From Neoceratodus forsteri (taxonomy: Eukaryota > Chordata > Ceratodontiformes > Ceratodontidae): DNA of 64,000 nt. The stretch covers positions 890,192,001 to 890,256,000 of the forward strand of contig CM057456.1 of NCBI GenBank assembly GCA_016271365.2, in the 5' to 3' direction. Shown here in pieces: positions 23,553-33,497 of this stretch. The first letter of the stretch is position 1. Each line of letters starts with the position of its first letter. Below the pieces are notes generated by a model. That model saw only the letters and a list, made by a program, of their open reading frames with translations. It was not told where the DNA came from and searched no databases. A program made the position numbers and the translations under genes.

Positions 23553-26100
23553 CGCTGAATGCGAGAAGCTTAGGCAACAAATCAGCTGAGCTACAGGCAC
23601 TCTTGGCAGTGTGGAGGGTGGATATTGCAGCTGTCATGGAAATGTGGACAACTGAGCACCAGGACTGGGATCTTGCAATCCCAGGGTACAAATTGTAAAG
23701 GAAGGACCATGGGGGGGGTGGCAATCTATGTGAGGGATAGGATCAAATGCACAAGGAACAAGGGGGAAGAAGGAAGAACAGAGGCAATCTGGCTGCAGTT
23801 CCTAGACTCAAGGGGGTAGGAAACTGAGCATTGGGGTGGTATACAGGCTGCCGTCCCAGTCTAAGGAGCTTGACATGGAATTAGTGGGACAAATCAGAAG
23901 GGTATGTAGAAAAGGGAAGGTGGTCATCATGGATGATTTCAACTTGCCGGGGATTGACTGAAGCATTCTGGTCACTTCCAGTGCTAGGGAGCAAGTGCTC
24001 CAGGATGCGATCCAGGAGGATCTCCTGACATAGTTGGTCAGTGTATCTACTAGGCTAAATAACACTTTAGAGCTGGCATTGTCAAATGGGGAGGCAGTAA
24101 GGGAAATAAGGGTGGTGGGCCCACTAGCTGACAGTGGTGATCATCAAATGGTGTGGTTTAATATCATGATGTGCAGGGAGTCAGAGAAATCAGTAACCCA
24201 GGTAGTAAATTTCAGGGAGGTGGACTTTGGGAGGATGCAGGAAGTACTAAAAGGGAAACTGGAGGGCATAAGGCAGGAGATGGACATGGAGCAGAAATGG
24301 GATATTATTAAATGGGGGATTACAGAGGCAATGGAAGCCTGCACCAAGACACAGAGCAAGAGGAGCAGAGCAAGGAAACCATGCTGGATGAACAGCAAGG
24401 TAGTGGAGGTGGTGAGGGCAAAACAAGAGGCTCACTAGAGGTATAGAAGGATGGGGAAGGAAGGGGACAGGGAGGAGTATGCAAGATGGTCCAGGGAGGT
24501 GACCAGAAAAGTGAGAGGAGCCAAGGCCCAGATGGAGCTGAGATTAGCACAGGGAATTAACGTGGGGGAGAAAGACTTTTTCAGATACATCAGGGAGAAA
24601 AGGAAGTGCAAGGAGACAATAGTGAGGATAAAAAAGAGTGGGGAGTGGATGGAAAAGGAGGACGAAGAAGCAGAAGCACTGAATGAATACTTTTGCTCAG
24701 TGTTCAAGGAAGAAAAGGGGGGACTGCTACCACCATGGGTTGGGAGGGTGAGGACAGGGGGAGAGGAGGCGACAGAGGGAAGAATTGAGGGAAGTAGCAT
24801 CCTAGAGGGACTGAGGGCACTGACGGTAGACAAGGCACCAGGGCCAGATGGTATCCACCCCAGGGTGCTGAGAGAGATGGTAGAGGTGTTGGCAGAGCTG
24901 CTGGTGGATCTTTACAGCACCTCACTGGAGTCAGGATATGTGCCACTAGACTGGGGGATGGCACATGTAGTGCCATTACACAAGAGTGGACAAAGGGATG
25001 AACGGGTATTACGTTCGGTGGTCACCTCCTGTGTGCAAACTCATAGAAACGATACTAAAAGGAAGACTGATGTCATACCTGGAGGACAATGGCCTCCAGG
25101 ATGTGAGGCAGCATGGGTTCATTTCTGGGAAGTCTTGTTAAACCAACCTGATACAATATTATGACTGGGTGACAGGTGAGCTGGATAAGGGTCATGCAGC
25201 GGATGTCCTTTACTTGGACTTCAGCAAGGCCTTTGATTCAGTGCCTCATGGGTGGCTTGGAGGGAAGCTAACTGGTGTAGGGGCGGGAGCAAAAATGACA
25301 AACTGGATTACAAGCTGGCTGAGTGGGAGGCTACAATGGGTGGTGGTGGGAGGGGCACTCTCAACTCCAAGGCTGGTAATGAGTAGGGTGCCACAGGGCT
25401 GTGTACTGGGACCAGTATTATTTGGGCTGTTCATATCAGACATTGCACATGGGATGGTGAGCAAGGTAAGTCTGTTCACAGATTACACCAAAATGGGAGC
25501 AGTGGTGGATGGAGTGGAGGGATGGAAGCAGCTGCAGGGGGACCTAAACAAACTAGAGGCATGGTCAGAGAGGTGGCAGCTGGGGTTCAGTGCAAAGAAG
25601 TGTAAGGTGATGCACTTCGGGGTGAAGAACTAAAGAAGAGAATACTGGCTGGGAGGGGTTAAGCTGGGGATCACTAAGGAGGAGAAGGACCTAGGCGTAA
25701 TGGTAACAGGAACCATGAACAACACTGCCCAGTGCAGGAGAGTGGCTGAAAAAGTGAACAAAATGTTGGGGTGCATAGTGAGAGGGTTTTCATCCAAGTG
25801 AAGAAAGGTGATCTTGCCCCTCTACAGGTCACTGGTAAGGCCACACTTGAAGTATTGTGTGCAGTTTTGGAGGTCATACCTGAAGCGTGATATCAGGCTA
25901 CTGGAGGGGGTGCAGAGGAGAGCAATGAAGATGATATGTGGAATGGAGGAAAGAGACTATGAGAGCAGGTTGGGAGACCTGAATATGTACACCCTGGAGA
26001 ACAGAAGGAATGGGGGGACATTATAGAGACATTCAAGTATCTGAGGGAGTCAATAAGGATGGGGCAGATGGGGTCTTTAAGCTAAGGAGAGGGAGGGACA
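23553..26100 (+). pseudogene. CR1 ORF2: endonuclease and reverse transcriptase, broken
   Basis: Begins NARSLGNKSAELQALL (endonuclease block I) followed by VMEMW, where the catalytic Glu is present. GDHQMVWF near 24138 is the SDHxx block carrying the catalytic His. RT follows: TVDKAPGPDGIHPRVL (24828), SGYVPLDWGMAHVVPLHKSG, LYLDFSKAFDSVPHGW (25210), VPQGCVLGPVLF (25390), and a catalytic box LFTDYTKM at 25475-25486 instead of FADD. Then LGFSAKKCKVMHFG, PLYRSLVRPHLKYCVQFW and VQRRAMKM. Frameshifts near 23700, 23820, 25010 and 25635, with a nonsense codon near 25800. Confidence 0.85.
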
Positions 26101-26407
26101 TCGGGGTCATGGGCTAAGAATAGAGGGGAGAAGATTTAGGAGGGAAATGAGGTGACACTATTTCATGGAGAGAGCGGTAGCAAAATGGTATGCACTACCA
26201 GAATAGATGGTATCATGTAAATCTGTGAACAGCTTTAAGAGGGCATGGGACAGGGAACAGGGGAGAGTGAGAGTGGGGGAGGTGGGGGCAGCAGTGGGAT
26301 GACAAAGGGGATGGGGTGGGGCAGCTGAAAACTAGGGGTGCTAGATGCACACTCGAGCAGACTTAGCTATATCAGGTGGTCTGTTTCTGCTGGCACATTC
26401 GTATGTT

Positions 26408-27110
26408 CATATGACCCAGCCTCATAAACAAATGTGGTGAAAATGTTCAAATCCCATCCAGAAAAGTGATTTCTCCAAGCGACTGCAAAATCACCTTTCA
26501 GGCCTGATTTGCATAATTCTACCACCATTGGTCATGAGGTGGGATCCCAAAAAGGCCATATTGAAAATATGGGATCAAAATAAGCAATAGTGAGAAAATG
26601 ATGCATCAAAGTTCAAAACCCAATTGAAATGCAATGAATCACATTTATCTTAGTTTAAAATTGCAGTTGGCAGTTCCAGCATTAAGACGTGTCTTCAGTC
26701 GGACAGAGAATCTTCATCATGGGACATGTTCAGGTGAGTGAGGGTATGTGAGAGATATGGGGTGATGTGGGGTGGTGGGTGCTGAGTGGGGTGGGTCAGG
26801 TGGGGCAGATCAATGATGGACCATTTTCTTTTGTAGGGAAAAACAATGAGGGATGGTTGTCTTATTTTTCGGGGACACATTCTGATACTGGCATTTGGCA
26901 CCTCAATGTCAGATGACTGTTCAGCGGCACTGGGGGTGGGCACCAGTGCCACCAACTAGAAATGGGAATAGGGTGGGCAACTTGGAGGGGAGGGGGTCAA
27001 GAAAAGTGGTACTGGAGCTGGCACCCTGATCTACTTATAAAATACAATACATAAATAAATAAAAAACACATTGGGAAGGGCGGAAAACCTGAAGGGGAGG
27101 GGGAGAAATA
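26408..27110 (+). repeat. Composite repeat copy 2: end of array and core
   Basis: 26408-26640 continues the array (cctcataaacaaatg, gactgcaaaatcacctttc, atgaggtgggatcccaaaaa, ccatattgaaaatatggg) and aligns with 32745-32900. 26640-27110 corresponds to the core: TCTTCATCATGGGACATGTTC, an intron-like interval, then GC-rich tandem units containing gcactgggggtgggcacc and diverged repeats of it near 27010 and 27110. Confidence 0.6.
26734..26836 (+). other. Intron-like interval in composite-repeat core (copy 2)
   Basis: A 103-bp interval starting GTGAGTG after TTCAG and ending TTTTCTTTTGTAG. It occupies the same place in the core as the intervals at 8826-8744 (minus) and 33053-33151. Splicing is inferred. 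Confidence 0.35.
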
Positions 27111-27146
27111 AGCAGTACTGGGGGTGGGCTTCCTGGTCTGCCTAAC

Positions 27147-27221
<75 letters not shown>
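27147..27221. repeat. Compound (GATA)n(GACA)n microsatellite
   Basis: About 46 bp of GATA units change directly into about 30 bp of GACA units. GATA/GACA compound repeats are the Bkm-type sequence known to be enriched on some vertebrate sex chromosomes, but they also occur widely elsewhere. Confidence 0.97.
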
Positions 27222-27600
27222 GAAACAGATAGACAAAGACATGCAGACAGAAAAGGGGATTGGCAGCTTGCTGGTCTCAGTGCAGCATGCAGCATGAGTT
27301 CCAACTGCAGTGACAGAACTCAAGAAAGGCACGCTGTTCTCATACAGAGAACACAAGTGAATGTCTCCTTTTGCTAAGCTGGGCACCCTAGATTTTGGGG
27401 TGCCCAGAAAAGGTATTTATGGAAAGTTTTTAAATAACAAACAGCAGAATCTAACTAAATGGTTCCCATTTACCTAGGTTCAGGTATTTTTAATTTTTAT
27501 GCATTATCAATGTTTGTGAGTTTACAATGAGAAAAAAATGACAGCCAACATAATTGGTATTGTTGTCAGCACAAGAGGTAAACTATGAAAATAAGCAGTC
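27222..27600. other. Unclassified spacer
   Basis: No recognised terminus or ORF. Slightly GC-rich to 27390, then AT-rich. Confidence 0.3.
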
Positions 27601-28041
27601 GCAATCTTTTTTTTTTTTTTAACCATTCGTGTCAGGATGTTAACTCTAAAATTTTCATAACTCTGGGTCCAAATAATGTTTTTTCATGAAGCCTTTCAAA
27701 GGCATACCCTTCACATGGGCCCCTTTCAACCCTGAAAACTTCATGAAAAAATTCCACACTGTCTGTGATGTAGGTGAGAGCAAATAATACCCAATGTTTA
27801 GTATAGTGAAATCAAACATTTTTTTTTTTACACTTTTTGGTGCTCTGTATCTCGAAAACCGAACAAGATGCTGTCACAAAGCTCTTCACATATTGAGTCT
27901 CTGACAGTCTGACCATGCATGCCCAATTTTGGGTTATTTCGTCGAGTAACGCCAGAGTTATTGAAGTGCAAAAATTGGAGTTTAACATTAAACAGCCTAC
28001 TCAACTCTAACTGTAGGGGCACTACTGCACCCCTATAATAA
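27601..28041. repeat. AT-rich composite-repeat segment (segment B), copy 2
   Basis: Ends with gagtttaacattaaacagcc and ctactcaactctaactg, matching the end of segment B at about 18430-18466, and contains ctgtatctcgaaaaccg, matching ctgtatctcgctttg at about 17532. As in the other copy, it is followed directly by an FB1 foldback. Confidence 0.5.
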
Positions 28042-28455
28042 ATGGCAGAAAAACAAATTAATGCATCTATTGGGATTGAAGTACAAATCATACAATGTAG
28101 GGAAATGAAAAACTAGGGTAAAAAGTCCCTGAAACCTTGGTGAATCTGTGATATTTGTTGTTCCTTGGGGTTTGGACAATCATGCAGTGCAACATTAGAA
28201 TTAGCCTAATTTCAGCACTCTCTATGCAGGCATTGGTATGTCAGTATTTTAACTTGTCTGACAAGACAGTGCCAGTATTAGGGTAATGCCAACACTGCAT
28301 TGCATGGTCATTCAAACCTCAAAGAACACCACACCACAGATTTACCAAGGTCCCAGCTGCTCTGCACCCTGATATTTGATTTCCCTACTTTTTATGCTTT
28401 GCTTCACCTCAGCACATTCATTAACATACAATAGATCTTCCAGGAATTAATATTC
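28042..28455. mobile_element. Foldback element, family FB1, copy 3
   Basis: Arms can be followed for about 180 bp each. Left: atgtagggaaatg, ccttggtgaatctgtg, ttccttggggtttgg, catgcagtgcaac. Right, inverted: cattgcatggtc, caaacctcaaagaacacc, cacagatttaccaaggt, catttgatttccctac-type block. Outer ends match the FB1 terminus (ttaatgcatctattggg). Centre near 28255. Confidence 0.7.
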
Positions 28456-29526
28456 ACCATTCATTCACACTGCTGTGTCTTCACCAGAGGTGCTAGGAAC
28501 CCACAGGAGCAAAGTCCCCATGTGGATAGCCATGCCTGTTGGCTATTCTGGTGATTGGCCTGTGTCACCCACTCACCCCAGTGGTGGGGGCCCCTGCATT
28601 GTTCCAGCCCCAGGCCCCTCTGTGGTGTATTTGGGCACTGGTGCCTTCTGCTGGGATATGCCAATCAGGGGATATTCACAGCAGGTGGTGTTTGCTGCCT
28701 GTGTGGTGCCTGTCCTGTGTTATTCTGTCCTAAGATGTTTTGTACCACTGACATTGTGGGCGGGAATGTTATTGCCACTTTGCAATGTCTAGCGATGTTT
28801 TTTTCCAGTAATGTTCCTGGCCAGATCCTAATGGAAGGGTAGAGATAAGAAAAAGGGACAGCAGCCCTGGCATATAGCTCTGTCTTGTACACAGAGGCCC
28901 AGAACAGACATCTGTGCAAATAAGATGGCATCCTGCCAACTTAACCAACACAAGTTTTGCACTCCCAAGAGAACAATATAATTTCAGTAGGTTACCCCAA
29001 GGATCCCAACAGGAGCAAGACAACAAGTGCAACTGGACAGAATCCGGGAGCACAAACACTATCTTCTTGCCACTAAAAAAGAGTAAGAAATGAGATGGCA
29101 ACAAGTTAAAAAAAAGAACTCCAACCAGAGGGCAGGCCATGAGGTTGCCACAGGGTACCAGAGGAGTGATGGGGCTGGAGGACCTGGAATGTAAACGAGA
29201 ATGGCAACCAGCCTGGCCGTGGCCCCAGGGGTGGGCAACTGCAATGCAGTGTGACCCCAGCACTTCACATGACAGAGCAACGGTGCCAGAGAAAATGTGC
29301 TCAGGGCCTGGGAAACAGCCGGTGAAAGGAAATGACCCAGGTGAACAACACAGCAGGACAATCCCCAAATCCATGTTAAACATTTAATCCAGTGTGTACA
29401 TTAGTCTGAATGAATGGGGAAGATATTCTGGAAGATCAAGAGTTAGTTAGTATGTAATTTTCATTTTTATGTCATCCATTTCTTTCCTTACTAGTTTAAA
29501 AAAGATATATAACAACTGACCATTCT
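28456..29526. other. Unclassified segment with long chance ORFs
   Basis: Open frames of about 100-200 codons exist on both strands (for example minus 29383-28769), but composition is low-hydrophilic and cysteine-rich with no recognisable domain. I see no splice context or repeat terminus that would support a gene. Confidence 0.3.
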
Positions 29527-29905
29527 TTGCACTGGGCCCTGTGGACCCTACATGAAGCAGCAAACCCATCAGGCACTGTGCCAGACCTGAAGCTTGCCTC
29601 ATGCAGGGTTTTGCAACCCAACGTAAATTATCACACTCGTCAGGCATGGCACAGGCTCCATAGCTTACTTTGTACAGGGCACTGTGCACCCTACATAAAT
29701 CAGCAGATGAATTGATCATAGGGCCAGGCCTATAATTTGCTTGGTGGAAGGCCCTGTGGGCCTTGCGTGAAGCAGGCAACCCATCAAGCATGGTGCCGAG
29801 TCTATGGTTTGCTTCACTAAAGACCTGCCACCACTAGGTGAAGTAGCTGACCTGTAGGGAAAGGTACCAGATATGTAGCATACTTCACACAAGGCCTGAA
29901 CTGAA
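29527..29905. repeat. Diverged tandem repeat, about 72-bp unit, five copies
   Basis: Landmark starts at about 29533 (gggccctgtggaccc), 29604 (cagggttttgcaaccc), 29675 (cagggcactgtgcaccc), 29748 (aaggccctgtgggcc), 29819 and 29890 give a period of 71-72 bp. Each unit also carries a cag/gc-atca-ggcatggt-type block and a gcttgcttca-type end. Confidence 0.7.
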
Positions 29906-30880
29906 ATATATATCTAGCATGTCTGAAAGTTGCTGCTTGGGTGGTCATGGTGGGTAGGGGGTGAGTTGCACATCCCTCAAATTTGGGCTGAAAATGTTTA
30001 AAACAGGAATCATTATGGGTTATAGAAATACAAAAACAGAGTGAAAAAATGAAGTCCCAGAATATGCACTGTTCGTATTCTGGGGACTTTTTTGGTGGGT
30101 ATTTGTCAATGACCCAGAACATTTTTGATTTTTGGATTTATTTTTTTGTTAAGTTTGAGGGTTAGAGTGCTTAGTTACTATTCCCTTATGAACATGCAGT
30201 TTGAGGGCTTAAATGTGACTCTGAAAAAGGTTTTTGTGGACACCAAATTTAACCCTTTTTGGCCAAAAAGGAAAAAAGAAACCTAAGTCCCAGTACATGT
30301 GTAGTCATTTTTGGGGATTTTTTTTGCCAATTTTTTTTAATTTAGTTTACGGATCATTGGCAACAAATTGTAGCAGAAGACAGTGACAGGCCAAGGTGGA
30401 AGGTTGAAAATGTGCTGTACATACTGTGGTGGCTGTGGAAGGGAAGGAAAGTAGAATGGATGCCAGAGGGTAGGCTAGGATGGGGGTTAACTTTTCAAGC
30501 ATAGGCAGGTTGGGGGAAGAGGGTGGAGGAAAGTTCTGCATGGGGGGTTAGGGATTTACTTGACCATGGGGAGAGGAGGGTGGCATGGGTGGTAGAGTGT
30601 GGGACGCTACTTTAACTTGCAAGGGTAGTTGTGTTACTGAGCCACCAGGGTTGAGCATAAGGTGGTTGAAAAAATTAAAAATACTTAAAAACAAACACCC
30701 AATGTCAGGACTGGACAACCATTGTCGGGAAAGGGGGGTGTTATATGACACTGAGATTGGGCGCCTAGGACAGATAATCCAGTGGGAGTGGGCATTGTGT
30801 CTGGAGGCTCAAAAAACCTGAGTCTTTTTTATGCTTTCATTTGTGACTGACTTCTTTTTAATCAATGACAAATAAAAAAA
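29906..30880. other. Unclassified AT-rich segment
   Basis: No recognisable gene or element. A short self-complementary stretch is at about 30258 (cctttttggccaaaaagg). Confidence 0.3.
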
Positions 30881-31190
30881 GGCTTACGGTTTGTCCATAT
30901 ATTTTTTCTGCCTCATTTTATCATTTGCATATGTGCACACGCCATAATAATAAAATAAGGCATGACTTTTCAATTTGGCCTGTTTTCATCACAAAACAAA
31001 CCAAAACACCTATTCTGTGCCAATATCTAACAAACCTGAAAGTTTCAGATTTTTAAATCATTGTATTTTTTTCATTATTCCTGCACAAAAAAGGCATCCT
31101 AAATCAGGGATATTTTATGTAATTTCAGCACTCAGTTGCAGTACTCGATTGTCGAGTTATAAGCTGTCAAAAATAGGGGTTTTGACTAGG
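30881..31190. repeat. Segment B-like block, copy 3
   Basis: Composition and phrases such as cgattgtcgagttataagct followed by gtcaaaaataggggttttg resemble the ends of segment B copies (sensor-like cgag...ttat...gcaaaatttg-type). Position, just upstream of an FB1 copy and the array, is also the same. Similarity is weak by eye. Confidence 0.3.
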
Positions 31191-31320
31191 GCTATGCGGA
31201 GCCAAATAGTATTTCCTGAATACCACAAATAGTAGGGCTCCTGAACATTCAGAATCCCTTTCCAAATAGGGGACTATCTGTAGTTGGGAAATACTATTCA
31301 GCCAACTGCAGAAATTAACA
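31191..31320. mobile_element. Small hAT-like foldback fragment
   Basis: tagggctatgcggagcc resembles hAT termini (CAGGGCTGTGCGAA type). GCCAAATAGTATTTCC at 31201-31216 is matched inverted by GGAAATACTATTCAGCC at 31287-31303. Confidence 0.45.
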
Positions 31321-31394
31321 AGCATTTGTCAGTGCCGAATGTTTGCTTGCTGGCATTAGCAGTGGAAGTGTAGGAGTTAGACAGATGCAGTATA

Positions 31395-31798
31395 GGAATG
31401 ATATTGAAGTATTGAACTGATGCCAACTCCACCCTCACCCTGCAGAGATGGACAGACATTGGGGTGTGCCTTTGGGTCGTCGCCCATGACGGTCATGACA
31501 TTTCACCTCACCCTACCCTTCAGACACTGACAAGTTTTGAGGTGTGCCTTGGGGTGTTTGGGCTTTACATTCACCTCATTCCATAAAGAAATACACCAAA
31601 ATGGGTGCAGTACAGGAGGATGGGGAGAACTCTGGTGCCAAAGGGTCCAAGGCGCACCTCGATGTCTGTCACTGGCTGCAGGGTGGAGATGGGGGTGGAA
31701 TGCCATGAGTATTACTGTTGACAATCCCAAGTCATACCCCTGACGCCTGTCAGTCCCTACAGGGTAGGGCATTATGGTTGAAAACCCTAATGCCCTGG
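31395..31798. mobile_element. Foldback element, family FB1, copy 4
   Basis: Inverted arms centred near 31595. Left: ccctgcagagatggacagac, ttggggtgtgcctttggg, aggtgtgccttgggg. Right, inverted: ccaaggcgcacctcgatg, ctgcagggtgg, aatcccaagtcatacccctg, ccctacagggtagggc. The inner blocks match copy 1 (ggggtgtgcattggggtcg). It directly precedes the 300-bp array. Confidence 0.65.
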
Positions 31799-31799
31799 G

Positions 31800-32949
31800 C
31801 GTTTCTTGGTATTTTTACTCCAAGTTTTCAACATGGGCTTTTTGTGACCCCACTGCATGAACAGTGACACTATCAGTTTGTTAGGCGAAAGGTAATTTTG
31901 CACAGCGACTATGCCATTTGGCACCACAGGTGTGAAAACACATTTTGAACAGGATGTGAAAAATGACAGCTGTACTGTTAATGAGGAGGTGTGAAAATGG
32001 CATTGTTGAAAATCTGGAGAGAAAATATAAAAAACTGGTGAAGTCACAAGCGTGCGTAGAAACTGCGCAACGTACACCCGTAATGTAATTAGTTTGGGAA
32101 TTTTTTTACAGCAGATTTTCAACATAGGCATTTTGTGACCTCCTCTCATGAACAGTGTCACTGTGATTTTATTAATCTATCCAGAACACTGATTTCCCAC
32201 AGTGACCACGCAATTCTGTGCCGGAAGTACGAAAACACATTTCGGCCAGGGTGTGAAAAATGACAGCTGTACTGTTCATAAGGAGGTGTGGAAAAATGTC
32301 AATGTTGAAAATCTGGACTGAAAATATTACAAATTTGTGAACTTATAAGGCTGCGTGGAAATTGTGCAATGCACACTCGTAACACAGTCATTTTATGGAC
32401 TTTTGTCACCAAATTTTCAACATAGCCATTTTAACACCTCTGCTCATGAACAGTGTCACTGTGATTTTCTTAATCTGTCCTGAACATCGATTTTGCACAC
32501 CAACCCGCTCATTGTGCACTACATGTGGGAAAAACACATTCTGGGCAAGATGTGAAAAATGACAGCTGCACTGTTCATAAGGAGGTGTGGTAAAACGGCA
32601 ATGTTGAAAATCTGGAGTGAAAATATAAAAAATTCTCAAAGTTATGAGCATGCATAGGAACTGCGCAATGCATGCTCATAAAACTGTCATTTTGGGGGAA
32701 TTTTTTCACCAAATTTTCAACATAGGGTTTTTGGGGGCCTACCTCATGAACTGTGACACTGTCATTTTGTTAATCAGTCCTGAAAGGTGGTTTCACACAG
32801 TGACTGCAAAATCATCTTTCGCGACCGAATAACAAACTGACAGTGACTGAGTTCACGAGGTGGGGTCACAAGAACCCCATATTGAAACTTTGGTGAAGAA
32901 AGTCCCAAAAATGGCCGAGATATGCACCAAAGTTTAAAAAACATTTTTT
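31800..32949 (+). repeat. 300-bp inverted-repeat tandem array, copy 3
   Basis: The TTTTCAACAT landmark recurs at about 31815, 32117, 32415 and 32715, so the period is about 300 bp with 3-4 units. Each full unit is internally inverted: the block TTTTCAACATnGCCATTTT, CACCTC, TCATGAACAGTG is followed about 100 bp later by its reverse complement (cactgttcataaggaggtgt, ggcaatgttgaaaa). A second dyad, gagcatgcatag and gcatgctc, lies at 32646-32680. No protein is encoded. Confidence 0.75.
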
Positions 32950-33052
32950 TTGCAATTATACAGCTTACCAGCATTTCTTCAGTTTGCGGTTGGCTTTGAA
33001 GAGTGCAGACTTGTTCCCGGTCCACCGAAGATCATCGCGCCAGCGTCCAGAG

Positions 33053-33151
33053 GTAAGTATGGAGTGAGGCGGGGGGTGTGGGGAGGTGGGGTATGCAGAG
33101 AGTGGGCACAGGTTGGGGGAGGGGGCAACCAGGGACCATTTTTTCTTATAG
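33053..33151 (+). other. Intron-like interval in composite-repeat core (copy 3)
   Basis: A 99-bp interval starting GTAAGTATGG (a near-consensus donor after CAGAG) and ending TTTTTTCTTATAG. It is at the same relative place as in the other two copies. No transcript evidence is available. Confidence 0.4.
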
Positions 33152-33177
33152 GTGTTTTTTTTTTTTACAAAGACGAC

Positions 33178-33482
33178 GGACTTTTGCCATGCTGGGGTGG
33201 GCTTCCAGTGTGGCACCTGGAAGTCTGTTTGGGGAAGGGCAGTGGAGCCGATGGGGGACTGGGCACCCCTGTCGGCCATATGGACTTTTGCCACACTGGG
33301 GTGAGCTCCCAGCGTGGCACCTGGAAGTCTGTTTGGGAGGGCAGTGGAGCCAATGGGGGATTGGGCACCCCTGTTGGCCATACAGTGTGTGGGGTTGGGG
33401 GAACATGCATGAACACGCTGGGGTGGGCTCCCAGCATGCTACTTGGGTGTTTGTTGGGGGGGGCACTTGAGCCGATGGGGAT
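33178..33482 (+). repeat. Three tandem 104-bp units ending in hairpins
   Basis: Units start at 33178, 33282 and about 33382. The first two share ggacttttgcca, gtggcacctggaagtctg and ggcagtggagcc; all three end in a GCC(G/A)ATGGGG... hairpin block, complete in the first two (first unit: GCCGATGGGGG against CCCCTGTCGGC). These are the counterpart of 8490-8690. Confidence 0.8.
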
Positions 33483-33497
33483 CACAAGAAAGAAATG

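Larger units (their letters stand above)
21720..26407 (+). mobile_element. Near-full-length CR1 LINE, about 4.7 kb
   Basis: Bounded on both sides by array sequence, so both ends are visible. Order: 5' UTR (21720-22199), ORF1 (22200 to about 23385), endonuclease (from about 23555), RT (about 24800-25630), C-terminal region and a 3' UTR ending attcgtatgttcatatg, a diverged octamer tail. No clear target duplication. ORF1 and ORF2 both carry stops and shifts, and the RT catalytic box reads FTDY, so the copy is dead. Confidence 0.85.

Noticed and set aside
26997..27386. Minus-strand frames with long YLSIYLSI and CLSVCLSV repeats
   Set aside because: Translation of the GATA/GACA microsatellite.
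28769..29383. 204-codon minus-strand frame rich in Cys, Leu, Ser
   Set aside because: No recognised domain, overlapping equally long frames on the other strand, composition typical of chance ORFs.
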